Positions 42,440-52,054 of a DNA stretch of 64,000 nt are shown in pieces (within the stretch, counting starts at the first letter, position 1; each line of letters starts with the position of its first letter). Source of the stretch: Pacificispira sp033344895 (GTDB lineage Bacteria; Pseudomonadota; Alphaproteobacteria; UBA8366; Aestuariispiraceae). The stretch spans positions 558,001 through 622,000 of the forward strand of contig OZ245920.1 of assembly GCA_965229685.1 (NCBI GenBank), read 5' to 3'. Below the pieces are notes generated by a model. It did not search any database and was not told the origin of the DNA. It worked only from the letters and a program-made list of their open reading frames with translations. The position numbers were made by a program, and so were the translations under genes.

Positions 42440-43480
42440 ATGACTTTGTTTGGGTTGAATGCACGAATTGTTACCCTGGTCGGGGCAGCGTTCATCGCCG
42501 GGATCGGGTTCAGCGCGCAGGCCGAGGACCTGCCCGGGTCCGGGAAGGAAGCGAGCCCGGCGCGGCCGAACTGGGATTCATTCTGGTTCGGTCAGGCGAT
42601 CCTCGACAAGGCGATGGTGCGGCTGGGCTATGAGGTCGATGCGCCGAAGACCCTCGGCGTTCCGGCAATCTTCACGTCGATGTCGCATGGCGAACTTCAC
42701 TACATGGCCGACACCATTCTGCCGAACCATGCCGGTCTCTACGAAAAGACCGAAGGAACCGTGCGGCGGATCGGCCCGCTCATGAGCCCGGGTACCATTC
42801 AGGGGTATGCGGTCGACAAGAAGACCGCCGATGCGCACAACATTCGCTACCTGGAAGACCTGCTGGATCCGAACATTGCCAGGCTGTTCGATCAGGATGG
42901 CGATGGCAGGGCCGATATGATCGGGCCGAATCCGGACTGGACCGGGTCGTCGGCCGTTGTCGACCACCACATGACGGAACTGGGTCTGAAGGACAGCATC
43001 AAGGTCGTACAGGGCAATTACACGACCCTGTCCGCGGATGCCGTCGGGCGGTTCAAGGGCGGCGATGCCATCTTCATCTACACCTGGTTCCCGAACCCGG
43101 TAACCATGGATCTGCTGCCCGGCGAGGACCTGGTTTGGCTGGAGCTCAAGAACCCCACCTTGCCGAAGGATCAGTGGGAACAGTATCAGGCGCTGACCGA
43201 CGCGCCGGGCTGTGCCAATCCGTGCGATATCGGATGGCTGCCGACGACATATTACATCGCGGCCAGTGAGGAGTGGGCGAAGGAGAACCCCGCCGCCGTC
43301 GCCTTCTTCGAGCGCATCAAGATGAAGCTCTCGGACCGCGTCTGGCAGAACGGCCTCATGAAGAATGGTGAAAAGAGCGAAGAGGATATCAGTCGTCACG
43401 CCGATATCTGGATCGAGCAGCATCGTGATGAATTCGAGGCATGGATCGCGGAAGCAATCGAGGTTGGATCGGAGAACTGA
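42440..43480 (+). CDS. proX: Quaternary-amine ABC transporter substrate-binding protein
   Basis: The 346-residue protein starts at ATG 42440, behind AGAGGAGG; an earlier in-frame GTG (42413) overlaps the permease stop and is less likely. Residues 1-29 form a signal peptide with cleavage after AQA. The mature protein is OpuAC/ProX-like, with several Trp residues (WDSFWFGQ, FIYTWFPNP, DLVWLEL) that could build an aromatic cage for a cationic ammonium group. The cage residues are inferred from pattern; the ligand is not known. Confidence 0.85.
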   Translation: MTLFGLNARIVTLVGAAFIAGIGFSAQAEDLPGSGKEASPARPNWDSFWFGQAILDKAMVRLGYEVDAPKTLGVPAIFTSMSHGELHYMADTILPNHAGLYEKTEGTVRRIGPLMSPGTIQGYAVDKKTADAHNIRYLEDLLDPNIARLFDQDGDGRADMIGPNPDWTGSSAVVDHHMTELGLKDSIKVVQGNYTTLSADAVGRFKGGDAIFIYTWFPNPVTMDLLPGEDLVWLELKNPTLPKDQWEQYQALTDAPGCANPCDIGWLPTTYYIAASEEWAKENPAAVAFFERIKMKLSDRVWQNGLMKNGEKSEEDISRHADIWIEQHRDEFEAWIAEAIEVGSEN

Positions 43481-43692
43481 TCCATTGATCTAGGTTCTCC
43501 CCAACTGGGTGGGTGCCGACTGCGATCCCCGCGCGGTACGCGCTGCCAATTGGTCTCACCGGCAGCACACGGCGCCCGCCCATCTTGTTCCAACGGTCTT
43601 GTTCGCGATCCAGAAATCTCTGTACACCGGCCATGTTTTTATCAAAGGTTCCGATGGTTGCCGCGTAATCATGGAAATGCTTGAGGGGTCTT

Positions 43693-44646
43693 GTGGTCAG
43701 CGCCAAGAACGTGAACTGGAATCTGCTCTATACATTTGTGGTCGTCGCTGAGGCGCAGAGCATATCGACCGCGGCGAACATTCTTGGCAGAGGTCAGCCG
43801 GCCGTCAGTGCCGCACTGAAGACCCTCGAGGATCAGGTTGGCATTCGGCTGGTCGAGCGTGGTCCCAGGCTGTTCCGCCTCACCGAAGCCGGGCGTGTCC
43901 TGCATCGAGAAGCGTCCGAGATCTGCGGTGCCGTGGATCGTGTCCTGGCGTTGTTGCAGGATTCGGATGCAACACTGGCCGGAACGGTCCGATTGACCAT
44001 CGCAAGCTTCATGACAAGCGGACTGCTGAATGAAGCGCTGACACGGTTCCACGCCAACAATCCCAGAAGCAGCGTGTCGTCGACGGTCATGAACACTCCC
44101 GAAATCCTGGAGGCCTTGTCCAACAAGCTCATTCACTTCGGAATCGCACCGATCTCAAGCCGGGACCCGCGGTTCGACTATTTTCATATCTTCAAGGAGT
44201 ATTGCGGGTTCTATTGTGGCCCCGATCACGAATTCTACGGGCGAAAGGGCCTCAAGGTGTCCGACCTCAAGGGGCAGGGCATGGTGACGTATCAGTCGGC
44301 GATGGTGTCCGACGCTCTGCGGTCAATCACGCTGCTGCAGAAGGAACTGGAATTCCGCTATCCCCCTGTCGGGATATCCAACAATCTGGAGGAGGTTCGC
44401 CGCATGGTCCTGTCGGGCCTTGGCATCGGCGCCTTCCCGGTTCAGATCGCGCATCGTGATGTCCGCGACGGGCTGTTGTGGCGGTTGCCGCCCTATGAGG
44501 ATGTCATGCCGATCGACGTATACCTGATTACGAACGACAAGGTGCGCCCGAGCAGGACGGAGCGAGAATTCCTGAGCACGCTTCGGGATGTCGTGACGGA
44601 AACGCCGATCGAGGCGCGCACCTATACGGGCGCGATGTTCTCGTAA
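43693..44646 (+). CDS. LysR-family transcriptional regulator
   Basis: The 317-residue protein has the winged helix LLYTFVVVAEAQSISTAANILG, then QPAVSAALKTLEDQVG, followed by a two-lobed effector domain. GTG 43693 is chosen because GAGGGG precedes it closely; a TTG 12 bases earlier is possible. The gene is co-directional with the betaine-type ABC transporter, 212 bp downstream, and is the only regulator near the transporter and the divergent hydrolase/monooxygenase operon. It probably controls them. Confidence 0.82.
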   Translation: MVSAKNVNWNLLYTFVVVAEAQSISTAANILGRGQPAVSAALKTLEDQVGIRLVERGPRLFRLTEAGRVLHREASEICGAVDRVLALLQDSDATLAGTVRLTIASFMTSGLLNEALTRFHANNPRSSVSSTVMNTPEILEALSNKLIHFGIAPISSRDPRFDYFHIFKEYCGFYCGPDHEFYGRKGLKVSDLKGQGMVTYQSAMVSDALRSITLLQKELEFRYPPVGISNNLEEVRRMVLSGLGIGAFPVQIAHRDVRDGLLWRLPPYEDVMPIDVYLITNDKVRPSRTEREFLSTLRDVVTETPIEARTYTGAMFS

Positions 44647-44793
44647 CCGGATGCGGCCTCGGCCGCTTGCATGATGCCCGCGCTCTGCCCCAGCCGGGTC
44701 CGGATGGGAGCATGTCGCTTTTACGCAATTTTAAGAGAACTCAAGATAAGAGTAAGTGCGCGTTAACCAAGTCTGTTTGCCGGAGGCGAGGCT

Positions 44794-45605
44794 CTGCTCA
44801 CAAAGTTTGCGATAACGGCATTGGCTTCCCTGGTCTGGATTGGCGGCATTTTCGGCAATCAATCCGCATGGGCCGATCAGCCCTCTCAACCGGCAACCGT
44901 CCTGTTCATCAGTTCCTGGGATCCGCATCTGAAATGGGCGAAGGAGGTCGAAACCGGGCTTTTCGCGCGACTTGAGGAAACCGATACGCCGATGCGTCTT
45001 CGGTTCGAGTTTCTGGGGGCGAACCAGCATCGGGGCGGAGAACAGGCTGGGGCCTTCGCCCGTTTCCTGGAGCAGCGATACGGAAAACCCCGCCCGACCT
45101 GATCGTCGCGGAAAGCCTTCCGGCGGTGCGGTTCCTTGAGGCGCATCCCGACCTGCTGGATTCGGCGCAACGGTTGCTCGTGGCCCCCGGGGCCACTGTG
45201 GCGGCGGCGGATACCCGAAGCGTCGACGTTCGGATCGAGCCCGGCTGTATCGCCTTGGCAGACGCCCGTTTGATTGGCGCCGTACTGCAAAATCTGCTTG
45301 GCAACGCCTGGAAGTTTACCCGTCAAGCGCATTCAGCATGCATTGAGTTCGGTCGAGTCCCGTCCAGCCAACCGGAACTGGTGCGGTTTTTCGTCAGAGA
45401 CAATGGGGCCGGCTTCAATATGGCCTATGAGGAAAAGCTCTTCGCGCCATTTCAGCGTCTTCACACGCAAGAAGAGTTTGAGGGGACGGGAATTGGCTTG
45501 GCTATCGTCCAACGTGCCCTTCATCGGCACAATGGAAGGATTTGGGCAGAATCTCAGCCTGGTGAAGGGGCGACCTTCTACTTCGAAATGCCGTGGGGGA
45601 CCTGA
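44794..45605 (+). pseudogene. Sensor histidine kinase remnant (ABC-type sensor domain fused to an ATPase domain by deletion)
   Basis: The first part has a signal-peptide-like start and then reads as the N-terminus of a periplasmic ABC-substrate-binding-like sensor domain (TVLFISSWDPHLKWAKEVE). At about 45085 the frame shifts by one base: after GKPRP the sensor homology continues as DLIVAESLPAVRFLEAHPDLL in another frame. At about 45190-45240 the protein jumps straight to a histidine-kinase ATPase domain (NLLGNAWKF, RDNGAGF, GTGIGLAI), with the rest of the sensor and the His-containing domain missing. The start codon is uncertain, as no ATG is present. Confidence 0.72.
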
Positions 45606-45607
45606 CA

Positions 45608-46039
45608 ATGAGAAGCAACGCAATCTTGCTTGTTGAGGATAATCCCGACGACATCGAGCTTACAAAACGTGCGTTCGCCAAAGCGAAAATACAGAACGAA
45701 CTGATAATTGCGCGGGATGGGCAGCAGGCGATCGATCTGTTGTTTCGAGACGACAATGTGCAGCCAATACGTCCAGTGGTTACGCTGCTCGATCTCAGCT
45801 TGCCCAAAATAGGTGGGTTGGAAGTTCTCAGTCGCATTCGCAAGGACAACAGAACGAAGCACTTACCAGTCGTTGTCCTGACCTCATCCAACGAGTCCGC
45901 GGACCTGTTTCAGAGCTACGATCTCGGGGTCAACAGTTACATTCGCAAACCTGTCGAGTTCAATCAGTTTGTTGAGGCCGTATCGACGCTTCAACTCTAC
46001 TGGATAATCTTGAACGAACCACCGCCGGAGGCCGAATGA
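45608..46039 (+). CDS. Single-domain response regulator (Rcp1/CheY-like)
   Basis: The 143-residue receiver has acidic residues in VEDNPDD (10-15), phospho-acceptor D62 in LLDLSLP, T92 in VVLTSS and K114 in IRKPV. The double-Asp N-terminus and the insertion around residues 45-60 are typical of Rcp1-like regulators paired with bacteriophytochrome or PAS kinases. It begins 2 bp after the broken kinase and overlaps the next kinase gene by 4 bp, so it was part of one phosphorelay operon. Base composition here is less GC-rich than in the rest of the window. Confidence 0.85.
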   Translation: MRSNAILLVEDNPDDIELTKRAFAKAKIQNELIIARDGQQAIDLLFRDDNVQPIRPVVTLLDLSLPKIGGLEVLSRIRKDNRTKHLPVVVLTSSNESADLFQSYDLGVNSYIRKPVEFNQFVEAVSTLQLYWIILNEPPPEAE

Positions 46040-47220
46040 ACGTTGTTCGAAAGCCTTCCCTCAGGGTCCTGCATGTAGAGGACAATTCAGACGACGCGAT
46101 GCTCGTCGAACGGGCCCTTGAACGGCACTTCAATGTGCAAGTAGTGCGCGTGGAAACCTCGACGGAGATGGAACACGCGCTCGGCACAGGACAATTTGAC
46201 CTAGTTCTTTGCGATTTCAACCTACCGCAGTTTTCTGCCGAATCGGCGCTGACGCTTACCCATCAAAACGATACAAATACGCCGTGCATCGTGATCTCTG
46301 GCTCCATTACCGAAGACCAGGCCGTGAGGCTCATGGAATCTGGCGCACGAGATTACCTTCAGAAGGAAAGTCTTCAGAGACTGGTGCCAGCCATTCGCCG
46401 TGAAATGCGTGACGCTCGAATCCGCAGAGAACGAGTCGAAAGTGACCGCACCGCCGCAGAGGCGCAAGCCGCAGCGTTGGCGGCCGAAAAGAGAGCGGCG
46501 GTGGCTGATGACCTGGCACGGGCGAACAAGGAACTCATAGAGACGCAGGCGCAGTTGGTTCAAAGTGCCAAAATGGCTTCGCTAGGAGGACTGGTCGCCG
46601 GTGTTGCCCACGAAATCAACAACCCGCTGGGCTATTCGGTCAGTCACTTGGGCACAGTCCGAAAACTCGCAATGGAGTTGTCTGACGAACTGGCCGATTT
46701 GCGCGGGGACAAGCATTGCCCGCGAACCAAAAAACTGAATGACCGCCTGAAAGCCATAGAACTAGGCCTTAAGCGGGTCCAGAGCCTAGTGGAAAAGCTA
46801 CGCAATTTCGCCAGCAGAGACGATAGAAAAGCAAAAGATTTCGACCTGCGGAGCGGGATCGAATCCTCGCTCATGATGCTGGGCCATCGCATTGAGCGAT
46901 CGGTCAATGTTGAACTCGATTTCTGTCACGACAACCGGATTCAGTGTTCACCTGGCGCCATCAATCAGGTCATCCTGAACCTGCTGTCAAATGCCATAGA
47001 AGCCATGGGCGGAAGCGGCACTCTTCAGATTTCCACTCGCCGCAGTAAACATCATCTGACGCTTCGCGTTCAGGATAGCGGTCCAGGAATACCACGGGAC
47101 ATACGTGAAAAAATATTCGAGCCATTCTTCACGACGAAGGCGGTTGGTGCCGGCATGGGGCTTGGCCTATCCATCAGCTACAACATCGTCGTAGATCATA
47201 ACGGGTCTGGGCTTTGTTGA
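46036..47220 (+). CDS. Hybrid sensor: receiver plus histidine kinase, C-terminally truncated
   Basis: The 394-residue protein has a receiver domain (D60 in VLCDFNLP), a coiled coil at about 125-175, a HisKA domain with H192 in GVAHEINNPLG, and an ATPase domain with ILNLLSNAIEAM, DSGPGIP (347-353) and GMGLGLS. It stops at HNGSGLC, just where the final strands of the ATPase domain should begin; roughly 15-25 residues are missing. The adjoining frame continues in the middle of a PAS domain, so a deletion has fused this gene out of frame to another. Activity is doubtful. Confidence 0.78.
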   Translation: MNVVRKPSLRVLHVEDNSDDAMLVERALERHFNVQVVRVETSTEMEHALGTGQFDLVLCDFNLPQFSAESALTLTHQNDTNTPCIVISGSITEDQAVRLMESGARDYLQKESLQRLVPAIRREMRDARIRRERVESDRTAAEAQAAALAAEKRAAVADDLARANKELIETQAQLVQSAKMASLGGLVAGVAHEINNPLGYSVSHLGTVRKLAMELSDELADLRGDKHCPRTKKLNDRLKAIELGLKRVQSLVEKLRNFASRDDRKAKDFDLRSGIESSLMMLGHRIERSVNVELDFCHDNRIQCSPGAINQVILNLLSNAIEAMGGSGTLQISTRRSKHHLTLRVQDSGPGIPRDIREKIFEPFFTTKAVGAGMGLGLSISYNIVVDHNGSGLC

Positions 47221-49273
47221 CGCTGCTTCCGAAGAAGAGGTTGTATCGAAATCTAACACCGACCTGATGCCTCCTGCTCGCGCACGTCACCATGACCGGG
47301 AAGAGCGGAGAATTTTTGAATCCGGGGCTCCAACTCGTGATCGGATTGAGAAGGTCAGCCGTCCAGGAGGGCGCCATTATTGGTTCTCCCATTCAAAAGC
47401 CCTTGTGCGGGACCAGGAAGGATGTCCGGTCGGACTGGTGGGGACGACGAGAGACGTCACCGCGCGAGTTATGGTCGAGCGCCAGCGCGACGTCTTGCTG
47501 GACGTTACGAGAAAACTGGTCGAGCTACACACCTTTGATGAGGCAGCGGAAGCCGTATTGGAGACAATCTGCAAGGCTGCAGAAATCAAATATGCGGAGG
47601 CTTGGCGTCTCAAAGCCGAGGTCCCGACTCGATGGTCTGTTGCTGCTCGTTTTGTGAACTCCGCAGCAGCAGAGACTTATCGGGAAAAGACTTGCAGGGG
47701 AGAATGGGCGTTCGATCCCCTGATTGAGAACCTCCAGCAGACTGGTTCTTCGCTGATTGTGCTAGATCCTAAAGAAACAAAATCGATAAACCGAAATCTT
47801 AGAAGCATAATACAGGACTGTGGTTTCAGAAGCATAATCGCCGCCCCTGTTAGAAATTCTGATGGAACTATTCTGTCATGCCTGATTTTTTTCGGAAATG
47901 CTGAAAACGATACAAAGAGTCAACGGTCCGAACTTCTTGATATTGTCTGTCGTCAGTTGGGGATTTTTCTGAAATCCAAACTAGATGAAGACAGGGTTCG
48001 TGAGAATGAGAAAAACCTCAGTGCTGTTCTCGAAACCCAAACTGAACTGCTGACACGGGTTAAACCGGATGGGACGCGACTTTTCGTCAATCCTGCTTTT
48101 GAGCGATTTCTCAATATTCCAAAAGAAGAGATTCTAAACCTGACACCGTTCAACCTGGTTTCGGAGGAATATCACGAGAGAATTCGTAAAGACCTTTATA
48201 ACCTAACGCCCGAAATCCCGGAACGAACCCTAACAGTTCAGATGCGCCGACATGACGGCGCGCTCCGATGGATCGAGTGGCGGGCGCGGGGAATTTTCGA
48301 CGATGCGGGGCAGCTCATAGAAATTCAGGCAAGCGGTCGCGACACGACTGATCGGGTGGACGCTCAAAATCAAGCGCGGCAATCACATCAGATTCTTTTG
48401 GATGCCATCAATGCCTTGCCCGTCGGATTTGCTCTCTACGATTCTGCTGATCGACTGTTGATGTTCAATGGTTTGTACAGGACGGACCGACCCAAACATC
48501 TGCGCAACATGGTCAAGAAAGGCGTAACCGCAGAATGTCTGGCCCGGCGGATGGCGGAATCCGGGCTCTACATACAGTTTGGCAGTGACGTCGAAAGCCA
48601 AACGGCGCGGCGTATGGAACTCTGGCGTGAGAGACCCAACAGATATGTCGTGCAGTATTCCGACGGGTGCTGGAAAGAGTTTCTCCAAGTGCCTGCGTCC
48701 AACGGATGCACGGTCGTACTCCGAAGTGATATCACGGCCAAAAAAAAGGATGAGCGTTCACTTGCCATTAGTGAGGCGAAGTTTCGAGACTTTGCGGAGA
48801 TCGCTTCAGATTGGATGTGGGAGGCAGATGAAGAGGGCCGCGTATTGGCCGTCCATGGTAGTGCCGCCTCGTCCACAGGAGTCGATCCCGCGCGCATTGT
48901 GGCCGATTGGTGGCAGGAGTACTCGCGCCAGCCAATCGATGAAACTTCAGGCCTCCGCTCGCTGCAAAGCAGCATCGAGCTCAGCTTTGAAGACGCGACG
49001 TCTGCACCTCGAATATATGCAGTGAATGCCAAATGTCATCTGGACGACGACCTGAGCAAGCTACGATACCGAGGAACGGTTTCCGATATCACGGCGCGCC
49101 GAGAGGCTGAGAGGCTTGTTCAGGAGAGTGAAACCAAGCTTCGCTCCATTCTGGATAACGCCGATGACAGCATCTTTCTGCATGACCAGGAAGGCCGAAT
49201 AATTGAGGCCAACAAGGCCGCAGAGAGGAGTCTCGGTTATCCTTTCGACGCTAAGAACCTGGAACAGATGTAA
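47195..49273 (+). pseudogene. Multi-PAS/GAF sensor fragment lacking both ends
   Basis: The frame is open from 47195. It begins in the second half of a PAS domain (GLGFVDAASEEEVVS through GLVGTTRDVTAR), then a GAF domain, then three PAS-type units, and ends inside another PAS domain at GYPFDAKNLEQM with a stop. No His-kinase domain remains. An internal ATG exists at 47267, but the protein would lack the start of its first domain. The left junction overlaps the truncated kinase gene by 26 bp, marking a deletion. The sequence is visibly less GC-rich than the catabolic genes. Confidence 0.72.
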
Positions 49274-49630
49274 ACTGCAGAATCCCGAGCAAGTTTCATG
49301 AATTTCCAGAGCAAAGGTAGGTTGATTGGGCTCCATGTTGGCCACGACTGCAATCCATTGATGTACTGAGTGTCAGCCGAGTTCACTCCACACACCTCAT
49401 AGCAGTTTGCCGGTTCATCACGAAAAGCCTGCGAGTCCGCTCAGGGTCAGGGTCAGAAGCGGCCTCCCCAAATTTTGGGCGTTTCCCGAGGTCGCAGGTC
49501 GTCTGGGGTACCGTTCTGATGAAGCTTCGGTCGGGGGGTGGCGTTGGGTTCCCCGGCCTTCTGGAGCGCCTGGCGGCCCTGCATCACAAGCCTTTGAAAT
49601 GCCTGGATGCTGAACCAGCGGGCAATGTTG
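49274..49630. other. Non-coding remnant between the PAS fragment and the intact kinase
   Basis: About 350 bases with no supported gene. A short direct repetition of CAGGGT occurs near 49445. A minus-strand open frame of 80 codons (49453-49695) overlaps the kinase 3' end and shows no recognisable domain. This looks like leftover sequence at the edge of the decaying kinase block. Confidence 0.35.
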
Positions 49631-51220
49631 CTAGATCGTGCGTTCTTTCGGGAAATGCATGCTTGCTGTGGTGCCGACACCCAATTCACTGGCAAGCGTC
49701 AGAGACCCGTCATGGAGTCGCATCAGATCGCGGGCGATACTGAGGCCAAGACCGGTGCCGGGGCGGGATGTCTTCGTGTCATTGTTCCCGGATTGAAAGA
49801 AGGGAGTGAAGACACGTTCCAGATCTTCGGCGGGGATTCCACGCCCCTTGTCCGCTACGTCGATTCGAAGGCCGCCGGTGTCTTCAAGAAAGACGCGAAC
49901 CGTGATTTCCCCTCCGTCGGAGTGCTTGGCCGCATTCGACAGAAGGTTTATCAAGACCTGCCGCAGCCGAAAGCCGTCCGCTCTCAATTTTGGCAGGTCC
50001 GGTTCGATCTCCTTGCGAAGCCTTAGGTTCAAGCCGCCGGCGTTGGTTGTCGGTACCCCCATCTCCGGCAGTGAGAGCTGGGAAACCTCGTCCAGCACAT
50101 GCGCGACGTCCACATCCGACTCCCGCAATTCGATGCTGCCGGCTTCCATCTTTGATACGTCGAGAATATCCTCGATCAGCTGCCGCAGATGCTGGCCGCT
50201 GCCAAAAATGTCACATGCGTACTGGCGGTATCGAACGGAAAGCGGCCCCAGCATCTCCTTGGACATGATCTCCGAAAACCCCATGATCGCGTTCAATGGG
50301 GTTCGCAGCTCGTGCGTCATCTTTGCGAAAAATGCAGATTTTGCGGTATTGGCTGCCAGCGCAGACCGAAACCACATCGTATAAACCGTTCCCGACGCGA
50401 GGAGCATGACGGTCGTTGCAATGAACACGGCGGGCAACAGTTGATGTATCAGGGCATCGCCTGGTCTGGGATGCTCCCACGTCGCCCAGGCGACGGCGGA
50501 CCCATCCGGTGCCGCAATCGGAAACGCGTCATGATCGGGCGCCTGTATCTGGAATTTGAGCCCACCCAAATCGTACAGTCCGGCCAGCCCGCGCTCTATC
50601 GCCTGGTCCAACTCTCGATGGAACAGCAGAATGGGTCGAGCCGCTTCCGAAAGATCCTGTGGTGCTGAATCGGACGGTACAATCGCCGCGGCGGAAATCA
50701 GAAACACGCGCTCCCCAAATCTGATGAATGAAGTGACAGCCTGCGGGCGATCCGTGGACGCGGATTGAATGTGATCCACGATCAAATCCGAATGCTCGCC
50801 CAGAAAGGATTGAGCCTCTTTGGGGAGGTCGTTGTCCGCATTGTAGACGAACACCGTGCGACGATCTGAATCCAGAACATACGTTCCAGAGTGGCCGTAT
50901 TCGGCCCGCAAGCGCTTCCCGATGGCGCGGTCCGCCCAGGCGGCATCGATGCCCTTGCGGACCCTTTCATTCAGGTCCTTTCGCCCCGCAAAGTCGAGCG
51001 TCCGTCCGGCCAGGTCCTGTGACAAGGCCTGCATGGCCGTTGCCAGGAGATGTTTGGAAACTGTCTGGGCCGACTCGTCCAGTTTCCGGGCGCTGAACAG
51101 TGTTACATATGCAATGGAGCCAAGTGCGATCGCGAAAATTACCACGCAGATAAGCAGAGGTTGGACGAGGAAGCGTTTTCGTACGAAATCATTTACCCCG
51201 GAGCCAACATGATCGCCCAT
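49631..51220 (-). CDS. Membrane sensor histidine kinase
   Basis: The protein is 529 residues from ATG 51220 (longer frames upstream translate to low-quality sequence). A transmembrane helix at about 19-42 and a second at about 260-283 enclose a periplasmic sensing region of some 215 residues. HisKA follows, with H303 in AKMTHELRTPLN, then the ATPase domain with INLLSNAAKHS (424-434), ADKGRGIP and GTGLGLSIA (488-496). No receiver lies next to it, so its partner is unknown. It is the only apparently intact kinase in this block. Confidence 0.85.
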   Translation of the reverse strand: MGDHVGSGVNDFVRKRFLVQPLLICVVIFAIALGSIAYVTLFSARKLDESAQTVSKHLLATAMQALSQDLAGRTLDFAGRKDLNERVRKGIDAAWADRAIGKRLRAEYGHSGTYVLDSDRRTVFVYNADNDLPKEAQSFLGEHSDLIVDHIQSASTDRPQAVTSFIRFGERVFLISAAAIVPSDSAPQDLSEAARPILLFHRELDQAIERGLAGLYDLGGLKFQIQAPDHDAFPIAAPDGSAVAWATWEHPRPGDALIHQLLPAVFIATTVMLLASGTVYTMWFRSALAANTAKSAFFAKMTHELRTPLNAIMGFSEIMSKEMLGPLSVRYRQYACDIFGSGQHLRQLIEDILDVSKMEAGSIELRESDVDVAHVLDEVSQLSLPEMGVPTTNAGGLNLRLRKEIEPDLPKLRADGFRLRQVLINLLSNAAKHSDGGEITVRVFLEDTGGLRIDVADKGRGIPAEDLERVFTPFFQSGNNDTKTSRPGTGLGLSIARDLMRLHDGSLTLASELGVGTTASMHFPKERTI

Positions 51221-51637
51221 TTCTTCGCCCCGTTTAAAGCGATGAATCAATATACGACTGATACGCCTCGCATATGATCCTACATGCTGCCTGTACCTGT
51301 GGCTAGGTGGCGTTGTTTGGTGGTTTCGGCGATCGAATTCTCGAAAAGGTACCTGGCATCGGGCGGTTTGCCTCCCTGAACCTGGAGCAGTTCTTCGGCC
51401 GCAGATCGAAATTCGATCGCCTTGTTGTGTCGACCTGAACGGAGCGTCGAGGCAGCCCAAGAGGGCTCGGTCAACCTCCGCGCGGGGGCATAAACCGGAT
51501 GTCGTCGTGCCTCCGTTAGCCGTTCCTTCTTTACGCCAATCAGATGCCTGAGGAAGGCGGATGATGACGGGGCGGCGGTTCGCGTGCGCCTCGCGATTCT
51601 GCTTTCATTTTTATAATTATTGAAATATTGAAGTGAG
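51221..51637. other. Gap between the histidine kinase and the ArsR gene
   Basis: About 417 bases. A minus-strand open frame of 122 codons (51280-51648) exists, but I recognise no domain and see no clear ribosome-binding site. The AT-rich stretch at 51600-51630 just before the ArsR start probably holds the promoter of the arsenic genes. Confidence 0.35.
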
Positions 51638-52024
51638 ATGGCATGCATTGAGGACGAACGGGCGGTGATGCGCCTTTCCGCGTTGGCGCAACCGCATCGG
51701 CTGGCGGCGTTTCGGTTGCTGGTGGCGGCGGAGCCCGAGGGGATGGCGGCCGGGGATCTGGCGCGGGCGGTCGGGATCCCGCCGGCCGGGCTGTCCTTTC
51801 ATCTGACCCATCTGGGGCATGCGGATCTGGTCACCTCCACGCGCGACGGTCGGCGGATCGTCTACCGCGCCAATCTCGATGCGATGCGGGGGCTGCTGTC
51901 GTATCTGACCCGAGATTGCTGCGGCGGCAGGCCGGAAATCTGCGCCGGGCTTGCGGATGTCGTCGGATCGCATGGCCCATCCGGATCAGCCGGCGATGGT
52001 CCCGTGCCGGAGCGTCGGGGATGA
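51638..52024 (+). CDS. arsR: ArsR-family metalloregulator
   Basis: The 128-residue protein has a winged helix (residues 12-80: LAQPHRLAAFRLL, DLARAVGIPPAGLSFHLTHL, RRIVYRANL) and cysteines C94, C95 and C102 in DCCGGRPEIC. A CC...C arrangement after the wing is a known As(III) site type in ArsR proteins. It lies 30 bp upstream of an ACR3 arsenite exporter gene, so it should repress that operon until arsenite binds. Confidence 0.85.
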   Translation: MACIEDERAVMRLSALAQPHRLAAFRLLVAAEPEGMAAGDLARAVGIPPAGLSFHLTHLGHADLVTSTRDGRRIVYRANLDAMRGLLSYLTRDCCGGRPEICAGLADVVGSHGPSGSAGDGPVPERRG

Positions 52025-52054
52025 GCAGGGCAACACCAACAGCATAGGACAGAC

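Noticed and set aside
49453..49695. Possible transposase fragment near the intact kinase
   Set aside because: The 80-codon translation has no DDE or other transposase motif and no flanking inverted repeats were visible.
51280..51648. 122-codon minus-strand frame between the kinase and arsR
   Set aside because: No recognisable domain and no start signal; left as a gap.
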